Below the pieces are notes generated by a model. The model was not told the DNA's origin. It worked only from the letters and a program-made list of their open reading frames with translations, and ran no database searches. Of a stretch of DNA of 64,000 bases, positions 1 to 9,737 are shown one piece after another. Location of the stretch: NCBI GenBank assembly GCA_009829735.1, contig CM020619.1:6810375-6874374 (forward strand). Reading direction: 5' to 3'. The translations under genes and the position numbers were made by a program. The stretch is from Pyropia yezoensis (lineage: Eukaryota > Rhodophyta > Bangiophyceae > Bangiales > Bangiaceae). Position 1 is the stretch's first letter; every line of letters starts with the position of its first letter.

Positions 1-2
1 CG

Positions 3-722
3 GTCATCATGCAGGAGCTGCGCAAGCTGCACGACGTGATGCAGCGGCTGGGCATCTCCATCGAGGCTTCCTGGTTGGCATCCGTCGCCAACGTGTGGGC
101 GGATGCGCTGTCTCGGCGGACGGACAGCGACGACTGGTGACTGCATCCCGGAGTGTACGAGGCATTGGTGCGGCGCTACGGCCAGCACACCGTCGACCGA
201 TTTGCCTCGCCCCTCAACGCTGTCTGCCCAAGGTTCAACACGCAGCTGCATGCGCCAGGAACGGAGGCGGTGGACGCCTTCGCGGTGTGGTGGGGGGGCG
301 CAGAGAACAACTGGATCAACGCCCCATTTTCGCAGGCCAGCAGGGTGCTGGACAAGGTCATCGCCGACAAGGCAACGGCCACTGTAATTCTTCCCGTTTG
401 GACGGCGCAAGAGTGGTGGGAGCCGGCGGTCGCTCGAGCGCAAGAGGCGTGGCTGTTGCCGCAAGTCGCAGGCATTTTTTCCGCGGGCCGCAGCCAGCGA
501 CCGGCCCCCCACCCCACATGGCGCGTCGCCGTGTTTCGTTTCGAGCAAGGCGGCCGCTCGGAGGAAGAGGTGCAGCGTCAACGCTCGGCGACGGCCCGCG
601 CTTACGCACGGGAGACGCGGAAGGGACTGCGCCTGGCCGCCGCTGGCGCCGTGACCAGAGCAAGGTCTTGGCGCGTGCCGCGCCCGGCGGCGGCGCTGAT
701 GGAGCTGCCGCTCGATTCCTAA
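3..722 (+). pseudogene. RT/RNase H C-terminus and downstream domain of a DIRS-group polyprotein, with in-frame stop
   Basis: One reading frame covers the end of the RNase H domain (…ANVWADALSRR…DDW, positions 3-137) and continues after a TGA at 138-140 into a conserved block (DRFASPLN, PGTEAVDAF, ENNWINAPF, ATVILPVW) up to a stop at 722. This block is the domain found after RNase H in DIRS-group retrotransposons. Because both sides of the TGA are in the same frame and both look conserved, the stop is best read as a mutation; CGA to TGA at a CpG would explain it. The 5' end is cut by the window. The 3' part overlaps the recombinase ORF in another frame, as in related elements. Confidence 0.7.
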
Positions 723-1648
723 GGCTTTGGTCTGTACGGCCGGGCACCGCGGACCGATACGGCGGGCTCTGGGCCGCGTTCGCCGCGTACTGTCGCAGCC
801 GTGGTGTGCGGGCGCTGCCCGCGACGACGGCGACGGTGGTCCATTACATTGGCTACCAGTGGCGGCGCAGCACCGTTGTGGCAGCGACACTGAAGCCGAT
901 GTTGGCTGCCGTTCGCAAGCGACACGTGGCAGCTGGCTTCGGCAATCCTTGCAATTCGGAGCTGGTCCGCGAAGCCAAGGCAGGATTTCGCCGAGCGGGA
1001 TTGACCTTTCGTCCTGACACCAGGCCGATCCGGATCCCTCTGCCGTCCGCCATTGCGTGGCGTCTTGCTCTCTTGGCTCCATACACCCCCATGCCCCTGC
1101 GCCACCGACTGACGGCCGTCGTGCTCCAGTTCTGGTGGCTACGCCGCGCCGCGGACATCACTCGACTCCGTCTTCAAGACGTCGAGTTGCCGGCCGATGG
1201 ACGCACGTGCTACCAAGTCCCAGACCACAAGACTGCGCCCCGTGACGGCCTCATTGCGCGAACGTTCCCGGCCGCGCCGCCGGGGCATCCTGACCTCCCT
1301 CGGCAACTGCTCGCTCGCGTCTTGTCGGACCGCCGCACAGCTGGAGCACGCAACGACGAGTGCATCTTCCCTCGCTGCCCAACAGCGGCAGCAAGCAAGC
1401 TCGTCACTGGCTGGCTGCGGGAAGGGCTTCAACGCCTCGGCGTTTCGGCTCCAGTGGGCACCGTCTTTGCCTCCCACTCTCTCAAGAAGGGTGGGGCGAC
1501 CTCGGCAGCCGCCGCTGGTGTGTCCCGCGGTGCCATTGCCGAGCTGTCCAACACATCGGAGCACACCCTCGCTGAGTCGTACATCTCGGCCCTCGCGGTG
1601 CCGTCGTGCTACGACCGGTATTTTTTCGGGCCTCTGCGCTCGGCCTGA
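518..1648 (+). CDS. Tyrosine recombinase of a DIRS/PAT-like retrotransposon
   Basis: Predicted 376 aa from the ATG at 518; the frame is open from before 95, so the start is uncertain and the conserved part begins near 715. It would integrate the circular DNA intermediate of the element in place of a DDE integrase. Visible landmarks: a core-binding-like N-terminal part (TADRYGGLWAAFAAYCRSRG), the first catalytic Arg in a WWLRRAADITRLRL motif, a HKT motif, the box-II segment SHSLKKGGAT, and a C-terminal Tyr in AESYISAL. The usual box-II pattern is HxxR; here the fourth residue is Lys (HSLK), which could reduce or abolish activity. The ORF overlaps the preceding polyprotein frame, a common DIRS-group arrangement. 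Identification as a YR is firm; the subgroup is not. Confidence 0.78.
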   Translation: MARRRVSFRARRPLGGRGAASTLGDGPRLRTGDAEGTAPGRRWRRDQSKVLARAAPGGGADGAAARFLRLWSVRPGTADRYGGLWAAFAAYCRSRGVRALPATTATVVHYIGYQWRRSTVVAATLKPMLAAVRKRHVAAGFGNPCNSELVREAKAGFRRAGLTFRPDTRPIRIPLPSAIAWRLALLAPYTPMPLRHRLTAVVLQFWWLRRAADITRLRLQDVELPADGRTCYQVPDHKTAPRDGLIARTFPAAPPGHPDLPRQLLARVLSDRRTAGARNDECIFPRCPTAAASKLVTGWLREGLQRLGVSAPVGTVFASHSLKKGGATSAAAAGVSRGAIAELSNTSEHTLAESYISALAVPSCYDRYFFGPLRSA

Positions 1649-1683
1649 GAGGGCCCTTCGCGCAGGCCCGTACTCGGTTGGGT

Positions 1684-1713
1684 TGGCATACGCGGCTCAC
1701 GCAGGTGTAACCC
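1684..1713 (+). repeat. 30-bp direct repeat, copy 1
   Basis: The sequence beginning TGGCATACGCGGCTCACGCA is repeated exactly at 2169-2198. It lies 35 bp after the recombinase stop and may be the first half of a split direct repeat of the YR retrotransposon. Confidence 0.85.
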
Positions 1714-2168
1714 CCACGTATCATGTCCCTGATTTGTCGGTTATAGGCTCCCCTTCTGGGCGTCGCCGGAATTGTTAGTTAGATTGAATGGACGGAGGCG
1801 CGGGCGACGGGTGATCCGTCTCGATCACCCCGTGCCGCTGCGGGGGGGAGGTGCCTCGGCGCCGGATACGCCGAGCACCGGCGGCCACACGCCGCCGCCG
1901 CCGTGGCAGCCACACCACGGCGGTGCCCTGCACCTCCCCCCGCCCCAGCGCCCCATAAGAGGCGACGCCGCCGCGTCCCTTCGCCTGGCCACTGGGTGCA
2001 GCACGTCCGCTGTTTTTCCGTCTCCCACCCGCCTCTCTGGTGGTTCCACGCATTGTGCGCCCCGTGCACAACCGTTGTTTTTCTGACTGACTATGTCAGT
2101 TTGTGTGTACGGGTGTTTCTTTTTCTTTTCTTTTCTCGGGGCCTCGATTATTAAAGTCAACACGTCGA

Positions 2169-2198
2169 TGGCATACGCGGCTCACGCAGGTGTAACCC
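2169..2198 (+). repeat. 30-bp direct repeat, copy 2
   Basis: Exact second copy of 1684-1713, 485 bp downstream. It probably marks the right end of the retrotransposon. It overlaps the 3' end of the GRF-like ORF on the other strand. Confidence 0.85.
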
Positions 2199-2637
2199 TA
2201 CGCTTCGAGACGGCGCCGTCGCCACAGTAGCACAAAGGGCAATCCGCCCACGAGTGCGCATCGCATGATTTGCAACGCCACATGGGACGACCATGGTTGA
2301 TCGTGAACTTTCGAACGTGCTGCAGGAACGTAGGGTCCCCACACTTCAGGCACGGAGGGGGCCCACCTGCCACATCGTCTGGGTAGACCAGCTCGGCACA
2401 ACTCTTCCCAGTGCGACCCGGTGGGAACCACAGCGGTGGACTCGCCGCGGTGGTGCCGCCGACAACCAGATCATCAGCATCGCGCACCCGTGCTACGACA
2501 CAACCAGAATGTCGAGAAAGGTCCGGCCGGTACTTGGAAAGAGCACAGGGACGAGTAGGCGTCACACTTGGAGAATCGCGAAAGGGATGACACTTCAAAG
2601 GCAGTAGCTGACCTGCAGCCGTCCATGCGACGAGCAT
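2182..2637 (-). CDS. Small protein with a GRF-like zinc finger
   Basis: Predicted 151 aa from the ATG at 2637; the frame is open further upstream without an ATG. The C-terminal half has CLKCGDPTFLQ, then NHGRPMWRCKSC and AHSWADCPLC. The spacing of Cys pairs around an N-x-G-R-x-x-W-x-C core and a trailing W-x-D resembles the GRF zinc finger of topoisomerase 3, APE2 and NEIL3 and of some transposon proteins, which binds single-stranded nucleic acid. No other domain is visible. The last residues are encoded inside the second 30-bp repeat copy, so the ORF may belong to the mobile element or may have been truncated by its insertion. It could be one exon of a larger gene. Function is not assigned beyond possible nucleic-acid binding. 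Confidence 0.35.
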   Translation of the reverse strand: MLVAWTAAGQLLPLKCHPFRDSPSVTPTRPCALSKYRPDLSRHSGCVVARVRDADDLVVGGTTAASPPLWFPPGRTGKSCAELVYPDDVAGGPPPCLKCGDPTFLQHVRKFTINHGRPMWRCKSCDAHSWADCPLCYCGDGAVSKRRVTPA

Positions 2638-2697
2638 GATGCACCAGGGCGCACTAAGCTGCCACACAGGCACAAGGGAACAAAAAGCAGCACCCAA

Positions 2698-5433
2698 CCG
2701 AGTGAAACAAAGAGAGCACCTGACAATGAATCAGCACGCCAACCCAGCGCCCCGCAGCGTCCACCAAGAGGGGGTCGTCAGCTGGCGCGTGCCAAGTGAA
2801 GAGTTACATGGCCAAGTGCGGTGTTCATCAGTCACGAGCCCTCTCACGCCATGCCCTCGACATGCGGGGAGCAGTCCTATCGCAACATACGGCAGAGAGG
2901 GAGCGTGAGAGTGCGAAGAGGGTGGTGAGGATGTCCCAAGCTCGACCGTGCACGAGGACGCACTATGTGCATTCACACCGCCGCATTCAGCAGGGACACC
3001 CCGCAGACCAGCCAGTCAGTGTCCCTGCCAAGGCAACCACCCTCTCTGAGATGATGTGGTCAAAGAACCAGGACACCAGCGCGGCCATTCGCGCCCCCCC
3101 CCCCCCCCTCATCCCGCCGTTTTCCTCAGTAACTGCAGGCGGCACGGCGTGGAATGGCCGCCCGTTGTCTCTGGCCTCGACGCCGGCCTGTCGCTGCATG
3201 CGCGTCAAACCGTGCAGCTACGCTGAGCCAGAGAGTGCTTGGCGCCAGCCCGCGGACATTGCGCAAGAGCAGCTGCTGTGAGATACCGCCGCGGGGCGGG
3301 GCGGTGTCTGAGCAACCCCCCCAGCTGCAGCCTGCCGGCTCCTCGCTGGTCATCGCACGGCACCGCCCCACGGGCGCTCTTCCATGTCGATTGCCTTTGC
3401 TTTCGTGTTACTCCTTCGGTTTTCAAAGTTCAAGGCTAAATATTTTGGTCGTTGATTGTTTTATATGTGTAAAGAGATCCCAATAAACAGTCCATCGCCG
3501 GTCACTCTCCCTCCCCCCCCCACTTCCACGCGGACGACGGCCAGGGCCTCCACCCAGAGGTGTGCGTGTGGGGTGCGGCTGCTCGTCACCGCTGGTGTAG
3601 CAGTAGCGGTGGCGTTGGCGGTGGTGGTGGTGGTGGCGTCGGCGGCGATGACGTCAGCGGCCGTTGACACCACCGCCACCCCGCCCGCGCGAGCCGCCAA
3701 CGGGACCGCCGCGGCGGCTGCCGCTCCGACGGCGGCCGCGGACGCGGCCGGCGGGACGGCTGTCTGCGCGGCGGCTCCGCGGGGGGATCCGACTACGTGG
3801 TCTCTTGTGTCGACCTCCATCGGCTCTGTGGCGACTCACGGGCAGCGCGGGAGCTGGAGGACCTGGCGGTGACCATGAGATTGGGGGAGGTGAAGGGCTT
3901 GGCCGCCCTGGCACCACTTCGGGCGCTCACCGCTCTGCGCTTGGCAGTCAGCGTCCTTGATGTGGGCCCTGCCCCCTGCTCGCGTGAGCCCTGGGCGGAA
4001 TTGCCAGCCCTCAAGCACAAGTCTTGTTCTGTCAACCAGGAGCAAGTTGAAGAGCCACTGTTACTGACCTCCGCGTCTATCATCAACTGGCTGCTGGCTG
4101 GCCTGTGCAGCTCCCCAGTTCACGCCCGGCGCTGTAGCCTCAACATCCTACTCTGCTGTCGTGACGCCCCCGAGGGGTCCCTTTTGCAGCACCGGCACCA
4201 CTCAGATAATACGCCTGGCCGTACGAGCCCCCGCCGCTATACCCCGACTGCTGACCCTACTGCTGTCGGGCCAAAGGCTGATGACTGGCCGTAGCTCTGT
4301 TGGCCATGGCCGTAGCTCTGCTGCTGGCCACTGTAGCCGCTCTGCTGCTCCGGTATGTAAAGACGGCTGTGTTGTGTGTGTCTTCTTTTTTTGCTTGATC
4401 CGGCCTCTTTGCCGCGACTCGGAGCGCGCGTGGGAGGGGGACGAAGAGGCTGGTGACGGCCATGCCCGCGGTGCTTCTTATCCTGATCTTCCTACTTGTC
4501 TTTCTGTCCGCCCGCCTGCGGTAAGCGCCAGGCGGTGCCGGGTCGCGGGCGCCCCGACGACGTCAGGCGTACGTACGGGCTAGCTGTGCGGTGAGTGCCC
4601 ACCTGGTGGGCGGCTGCCTGGTGGGGGCCGGCCGTGGACGACCGCTTCCGGGTCAAGGGCTTCCGCAACTTGTACGGGGTGGACTCGTCGGCCACCCTGT
4701 CCATCCCGCTGTCGGCCGGCACGATGGCGTCGGTGTGCTGTACAGGACGTGCTCGCAGAATACGCGGCGAAGAAGTCAAGGTGATCCGCGTTTTCGGCGT
4801 GGCGGGCGTCTGCGGCGACAGGAGAGAGAGGGAGACAGGAGGGAGGAGCGGCCCCGAACGGGGGCGCGTGCCGCACCGCAGTGGCGGTGGACCCCACCGA
4901 TGGGGAGTGGCCGTTGGGCTCTTGTCTGCGTGGTTGGTCTTGCCCGCGGGCGGGTGCTGCCCCCCGCCCGCCGCCCGCGGCGGCCGCCGGCGTCCGGGTC
5001 CGCCGCCGCCGCCGGCGGCCACGGCGGCGATTGGCTGGCCGACGCCCAATCTACCATCGTCCCGGTCGTGGGGTGGCGGCCGCGGCCGCCACCCGGCCGC
5101 GGCCGCCACCCCTCTTAGAGCAGTCACAAGCCACTTACATCGAGCAAGGACCCGGACCATAAGACTCTTTTAGTGCACACGTGGCGGGAGCGATAGGGTC
5201 GCTCCTCAAACGCCGTTTGGTCCACGTTGACAAGCCTATTCTTTCCGCGCCACCACCTCGCAGCGCAGGAGGGGCGAAAAAAAAGCAAGGGGGCAGCGGC
5301 CGCTGCCGGCGCGGCCAATGCCAGCGCGGTTGCCGGGGAGGGACACACCACGTCCGCGTCGGCGGGCAGCGCCCCTCCCCCCCGCCTTGCCAACCCGGCC
5401 CGCGCACCCCACTGGCGTCCGCCGTCACCCCAG
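2698..5433. other. 2.7 kb without a recognisable gene
   Basis: Several ORFs above 100 codons exist here on both strands but they are Ala-, Arg- or Pro-rich and overlap each other in the way GC-rich non-coding DNA produces. No conserved motif was found. The stretch includes a C12 run near 3098 and a GC-poor patch around 3410-3485. Confidence 0.5.
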
Positions 5434-8400
5434 TCAACGGCCGACCGTGCCGTCCACGGGTGCTGAGCGGGGGGGGGGGGGGATGGGGTGCCCACCCGGT
5501 GGGAGTGTGCGGCTGCTCGTGAGCGGCGGCGGTGGCGGCGACGGCAGCGGCGGCACCTTGCGACGGCGGCGGGGCGGGAGCTCGGCGGGGGGGGGTGTGC
5601 GCTGCGCCGCGCGGGGTGGACCCGCCTCTGCGCGCGCGCCGCGACCGCGCGCGACAAGACGACGGCGGCGGCGGGAGGGGGCGGCGGCGGCCAAAAACGG
5701 TGGGCAAAGGCGGCGGCGGCGGCGGCGGGCCTGCCCGCAGCAGGGCACGCAGCAGAGGTGCGGGACGGCACGACGCGGCCCTCCCCGCCCCGCCACACCG
5801 CCGCGGAGGGGACCCAAGGACATTGCCGCGTCACGCGGGCGGCGCCGCCACCGCCGCCGCCGGCGCGTCGGCGGCCGCGGCAGGGGCGGTGGGGTCCCCC
5901 ACCTTCTCCTCCCCCCCTCCCGCCCCCCCACCGTCTGCAGGTCGCGGCGGGCGGACGGCGGCCGCGTGCCCGCCCCCTCGCGTCGCCGCGGCGCCCCCCC
6001 CCCCCCCTTGGCAGCAGCGGCGCCCTCCCCCCCCGGGTCGGCCGACGGCGGTCGGCCGCGGCGGGGACGACCGCGGCGGCCGCCGCCGCCACCGCCGCCG
6101 CCCCCGCCGCCGCCGCGGACACGCGCCGGCGGCGGCGGGTCTGCGTCGGGCGGTGGCGGCGGGCGGGCGGCAACGTCGGCCGCCCGCGCCGCGGCGATGG
6201 CGCCCTCCCAGACGGCCGCGGCGGTGGCGGCGGCGGCGGTGGACGCCGCGGCGGCTGCGGCGGCGACCACGTACCGGTGGGTGGGGGGGAGGGGGCGGAG
6301 GTGCGGGTCCCGCCCGAGCAGCACAGGCACAGCGTACGGGGTGCGGCGGGCGGCCGCGGCGGGGGCGCCGCGGGCTGGCAGCCCCGTGGCTGCGGCGGCA
6401 GCGCAGCCGGGGCCAAGGGCGCCCTCCTCCTCCTCCGAGTCGTCCGAAAACCACGGCACGGGGACCTCGGTGAGGAGGTCGACGACGCCGCCCTCGGCGG
6501 CGGCGCGCGCCGCCTCGGCCTCCGCGCCCGCCGCGACGTTGTCGCGGACGTCAAACTCGTCTTCCGCCTCCTCGTACAGCTCGTTCTCGTCGAGCTCGGT
6601 AAACTCGGGTGCAAACGCCGACCAGTTCTCCGACGCCGAGCGGGACCACACGTACACGCCGCCGGTGCTAGCGCCAAGCGTCGCCAACACCGCCCGCCGG
6701 GGGTGCTGCGCGAGTGCCGCGACCGTCTCGCGGGGGCCCGCGAGGGAGCGCTCCAGCTCGTGCGCCGGCTGCCGCAGCACCAGCACCCGGTGGTCCGTGT
6801 CCGACGTGGAAGCCAGGATAAAGTCACCGTCAAAGGAAAAGGTGGCCGACGTGAACTGCACCCGGTTGATGCGGTCGTGAAAGGTGCCCGTCGGGGTCAG
6901 CTCCAGCGTGGGGGGGGGCGGGGGGAGCGCCGCGGCCGCGGCCGCGGCCGACGGCGCAGGCCCCCCAGGCGCCGGCGACGCGGCCGGCGTATCCGCCGGC
7001 GTGACTGCCGGGGTGCCAAAAGGCGATGGCGACGGCGACACCGACAGCGGGACGGGCGACGGGGAGGGCGCTCGCGACGGGGCAGCCGACGACGGTAGTT
7101 CCCCGCCGCCCGCCGCCGGGCTGGACGCCCTCCCCCCCGGCGGCGGCGGCGGCAGCGGCGGCAGCGACGGGGCAACAAGCCGGCTAGCGGCCGCCGCTCC
7201 GCGGCCGCCGCGGCGCCCTCCAGGGCCCCCACGGCCAGCACGCAGCGGGTCCAGCCCCGCCGACGAAAAAACGCGCAGGTAGCGGTCCCCGCAAACCGCA
7301 ACAAAGGAGTCGCCCTTGCGAGAAAATACGATGGAGCGGATGCCCATGGATAGCGGCACAGGCAGGCGAGCGGTGCCGACGTGGGCAACCAAACGGGGGA
7401 GGCGAGGAGGTTGTTGGCGCGCAGGCGCAGGTGCCAGCGGCGCGCCGCCGCTGGCCACCGCCGCTGTCCCGCCTGCATCGTTCCCCGTGTCCATCGCGTC
7501 CGTCCCCGTAGCGTCCCCATTGGGGACACCCACCCCAGACAGCAGGGGCGGCTTGGCACCACTGGCGGCGGCCTCACCGGCAGTCTTGCCGTCGGTGGGT
7601 GTGTCCCCCTTGGCGGCAGCCGCGTCGTCCCCCGCGGCAGCAGCGGTCGGTGCCCCCCCGCCACCCCCCAAGGCAAACAGGTGGACCACCCCCCCTACCG
7701 CCGCCCGCAGCAGGAGCTCCCCCCGGCGGTCCCACGCCAACGCCACGTCCGCGTGACGCTTGCCACGGCCGCCCCAGCCCGGCGCGGTGCCGCCACCACC
7801 AGGCGTCCCACCCGCACTGACCGTCTCTGCAGCCACCGTCAGCAGCTGCGCGCGCAGCGGGGCGGTGCCCGCCGGCACTGCTGCCGACGCGTCGGCGGCC
7901 GCGTCGGCGGTCGGGGCAGCGGCGGCCCAGCCGCCCGGGGTGTAGTCCACCACCACCCCGTCGCGGGTGACGCCCCACGCGCCGAGGCAGGCGGGCGGCA
8001 GCGGCGGCGGCGGCGGCGGCAACGCCGGCACAGTGCCTGCCACGACGGCGGGCGCGTCGCCCCCCCCCGGCCCCCCCGCGGCCCCGCCCGGCACCCCAAA
8101 CGCCACCAGCACGGGCGCGGCGCCAACGACGGCCACGGCAACCACCCCTGGCACCCGCGGGTGGGCCGCGATGCCCGCCACGACGCCATCCACGTGCACG
8201 ACGCCCAGCGTCGCCGCGTCCCCCACTGCCCACAGCCGCACCAGGCCGTCGGCGTGGGCGGAAAAGAGGTGCCGCCCGTCCCGGGGCGCCGCAAATGCCA
8301 CCGCCGTGACCAGGGCGGGAAACTCACCGGGCGGGGGGGTCGCAGGGGCTGATGGCGGCGCGCCGTCACCGCCCGCACCAGTGGGGGTCGACGCCGCCGC

Positions 8401-8736
8401 CTTCGCGGCAGCCCCGCCTGTGCCGCCGCCGCCGCCGCCACCGCCGCCGTCGCCGCCAGCGCGTTTGGCGGCGGCTGCCGCCGCCGCCCGAGCCGCCCGC
8501 GCCGCCTCGGCGGGGGGCGTTGGCGTGAGCAGCCGCGCCACGGAGCGGGTGTCAAAGTCCCAAACGATCACCGCACCCGTTGACGTGCCGACGGCGAGCA
8601 GGTTGCCCGTCCGGTTAAACGCCATGCACGTGCCGCGGGCGTCGGGGGTGGCGGTGGCGGCCTCCGTGTCGAGAAACTGCTCGATGGTGCCCATCAGGTC
8701 CCGCGACTCAAACGGGTTGAGCAGCGCCCGGTTCAT
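5434..8736 (-). CDS. RBBP5: RBBP5/SWD1 homologue, WD40 subunit of COMPASS (Set1/MLL) H3K4 methyltransferase
   Basis: Predicted 1100 aa, against about 540 in animals. The ATG at 8736 has a GCCACC context and is followed by MNRALLNPF. RBBP5 is a nuclear beta-propeller scaffold of histone H3 Lys4 methyltransferase complexes. N-terminal signature TCMAFNRTGNLLAVG and VIVWDFDTRSVARLL near residues 37-75; further blades include HLFSAHADGLVRLWAV, WDRRGELLLRAAVGGVVHLF and FSRKGDSFVAVCGDRYLRVF. The diagnostic block ENWSAFAPEFTELDENELYE and EAEDEFDV lies near residue 700; an acidic DDSEEEE patch follows. Extra length comes from Gly/Ala/Pro insertions between blades and a C-terminal third (after about residue 820) of Pro, Arg and Gly runs with no homology. 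That tail may result from a shifted frame in a homopolymer, so the true stop may lie earlier. Divergent from XPG. Confidence 0.9.
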   Translation of the reverse strand: MNRALLNPFESRDLMGTIEQFLDTEAATATPDARGTCMAFNRTGNLLAVGTSTGAVIVWDFDTRSVARLLTPTPPAEAARAARAAAAAAAKRAGGDGGGGGGGGGTGGAAAKAAASTPTGAGGDGAPPSAPATPPPGEFPALVTAVAFAAPRDGRHLFSAHADGLVRLWAVGDAATLGVVHVDGVVAGIAAHPRVPGVVAVAVVGAAPVLVAFGVPGGAAGGPGGGDAPAVVAGTVPALPPPPPPLPPACLGAWGVTRDGVVVDYTPGGWAAAAPTADAAADASAAVPAGTAPLRAQLLTVAAETVSAGGTPGGGGTAPGWGGRGKRHADVALAWDRRGELLLRAAVGGVVHLFALGGGGGAPTAAAAGDDAAAAKGDTPTDGKTAGEAAASGAKPPLLSGVGVPNGDATGTDAMDTGNDAGGTAAVASGGAPLAPAPARQQPPRLPRLVAHVGTARLPVPLSMGIRSIVFSRKGDSFVAVCGDRYLRVFSSAGLDPLRAGRGGPGGRRGGRGAAAASRLVAPSLPPLPPPPPGGRASSPAAGGGELPSSAAPSRAPSPSPVPLSVSPSPSPFGTPAVTPADTPAASPAPGGPAPSAAAAAAALPPPPPTLELTPTGTFHDRINRVQFTSATFSFDGDFILASTSDTDHRVLVLRQPAHELERSLAGPRETVAALAQHPRRAVLATLGASTGGVYVWSRSASENWSAFAPEFTELDENELYEEAEDEFDVRDNVAAGAEAEAARAAAEGGVVDLLTEVPVPWFSDDSEEEEGALGPGCAAAAATGLPARGAPAAAARRTPYAVPVLLGRDPHLRPLPPTHRYVVAAAAAAASTAAAATAAAVWEGAIAAARAADVAARPPPPPDADPPPPARVRGGGGGGGGGGGGRRGRPRRGRPPSADPGGEGAAAAKGGGGAPRRREGAGTRPPSARRDLQTVGGREGGRRRWGTPPPLPRPPTRRRRRWRRRPRDAAMSLGPLRGGVAGRGGPRRAVPHLCCVPCCGQARRRRRRLCPPFLAAAAPSRRRRRLVARGRGARAEAGPPRAAQRTPPPAELPPRRRRKVPPLPSPPPPPLTSSRTLPPGGHPIPPPPRSAPVDGTVGR

Positions 8737-9737
8737 GGTGGCCAACAGTGGGGGGGAGAGAAGCACAGGAGGCACTACAAGAGAGAAAAGAAAAAAGAGC
8801 CCAAGGAAGAGGGGAAGGGGGCGCGGAGGACGGGTGAAATGGGGAAGGCGGGCGACCCAAAATCGGCGAGGCGGCAAGCAGAGCAGCGGAGAGGGGGAGC
8901 GTTTGCCGGGCGCGTCCTAATGGAGAGGGGCGTCGCCAGCCGCGTGGCCGCAGCAGAGGGGGAGCCACCCGCCGTCACTAGCCGTCATGCGGCCACAGCA
9001 GTCCGTCGCACCGCAGAGTCCGTTAAGGCGGCCCCCGGGGGAAGCGGCACTCGCGGAGCGACGTCACTTGCGACGGGAACGCCCAGCCGCGACCACGAAA
9101 GGGCGGGAACCTCCGCGGGTCAGGAGAGGGGCAGGAGGGCGGGAGGAGCTGGGTCAAGGGGGGGGGGGGGGGGGGGGGGAAAGGGGGACAGGCGAAAAAG
9201 GGAGGGTGAACCTGCTGCAGGAAAAAGAAAGCCAAGGGTGAGGGGGGGGGGGGGTGCGACGGCGGCCGCGATGAGCGGCTACCGGCTTGCGGCGCCCAGC
9301 GGCGCGACTGGCCAGTGCGCCAGGCGTGGGCGCGAAGACGGGCGCTCACGTTACTCGACCATCGCCGAGCGCGGCGACCGTCCTTTGAAAACGGTGGAAA
9401 TTATTAGCTTCGATTCAAACAACGTACTGAATTGATAAGAGAGGAAAGTGTATCTCGTGCTCATTTACTTGATACTTACTTGCTGAATTCCTATGGACAT
9501 GAGGAGTATGTGGACTTGACTACTCGTCTTAGCGGCAGCTTGCAGGGTCCACCATGCTCGCTATGAACTGCAACGCCAGAGTGGCGCCACTGTGCCTCCC
9601 GTGTGCTCTGCTCTTCTTTTGCGTCGTGGCGTGACAGTCTCTGCTTCCGCCCTAGTCTTGCCTCCCCTCCGCCACTTGTTCCATACACCGCCTTGCCTGC
9701 TACCCCCCTTCCTTTGCTTCCTTCCCCGCGCGCCGCC
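8737..9737. promoter_or_regulatory. Shared intergenic region between divergent RBBP5 and XPG
   Basis: The two start codons are 1.0 kb apart and point away from each other, so both promoters should lie here. It contains a G22 run at 9158-9179, a G13 run near 9243, and a relatively AT-rich patch at 9395-9500. No TATA box or defined factor site is claimed. Confidence 0.5.

Larger units (their letters stand above)
1..2198 (+). mobile_element. 3' portion of a tyrosine-recombinase (DIRS/PAT-like) retrotransposon
   Basis: The window opens inside this element. In order it shows the end of an RT/RNase H domain, a region typical of the segment between RNase H and recombinase in DIRS-group elements, a tyrosine recombinase in an overlapping frame, and about 550 bp of non-coding tail. 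A 30-bp sequence occurs just after the recombinase (1684-1713) and again at 2169-2198, which would fit the split direct repeats of PAT/Ngaro-type elements. The 5' part lies outside the window, so the right boundary at the second repeat copy is inferred. The copy is probably dead (in-frame stop, altered recombinase motif). Confidence 0.75.

Noticed and set aside
3456-3872. Plus-strand ORF with a hydrophobic stretch and Ala-rich tail (138 aa)
   Set aside because: The hydrophobic part is a GTG/GCG simple repeat and the opposite strand is equally open; no homology seen.
4492-5160. Minus-strand 222-codon ORF
   Set aside because: Low-complexity Pro/Arg composition, overlapping open frames on the other strand, no motif.
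5124-7098. Very long ORFs on the plus and minus strands opposite or beside RBBP5 (up to 569 codons)
   Set aside because: They are Arg/Pro/Gly-rich shadows of the GC-rich RBBP5 gene with no conserved motif.
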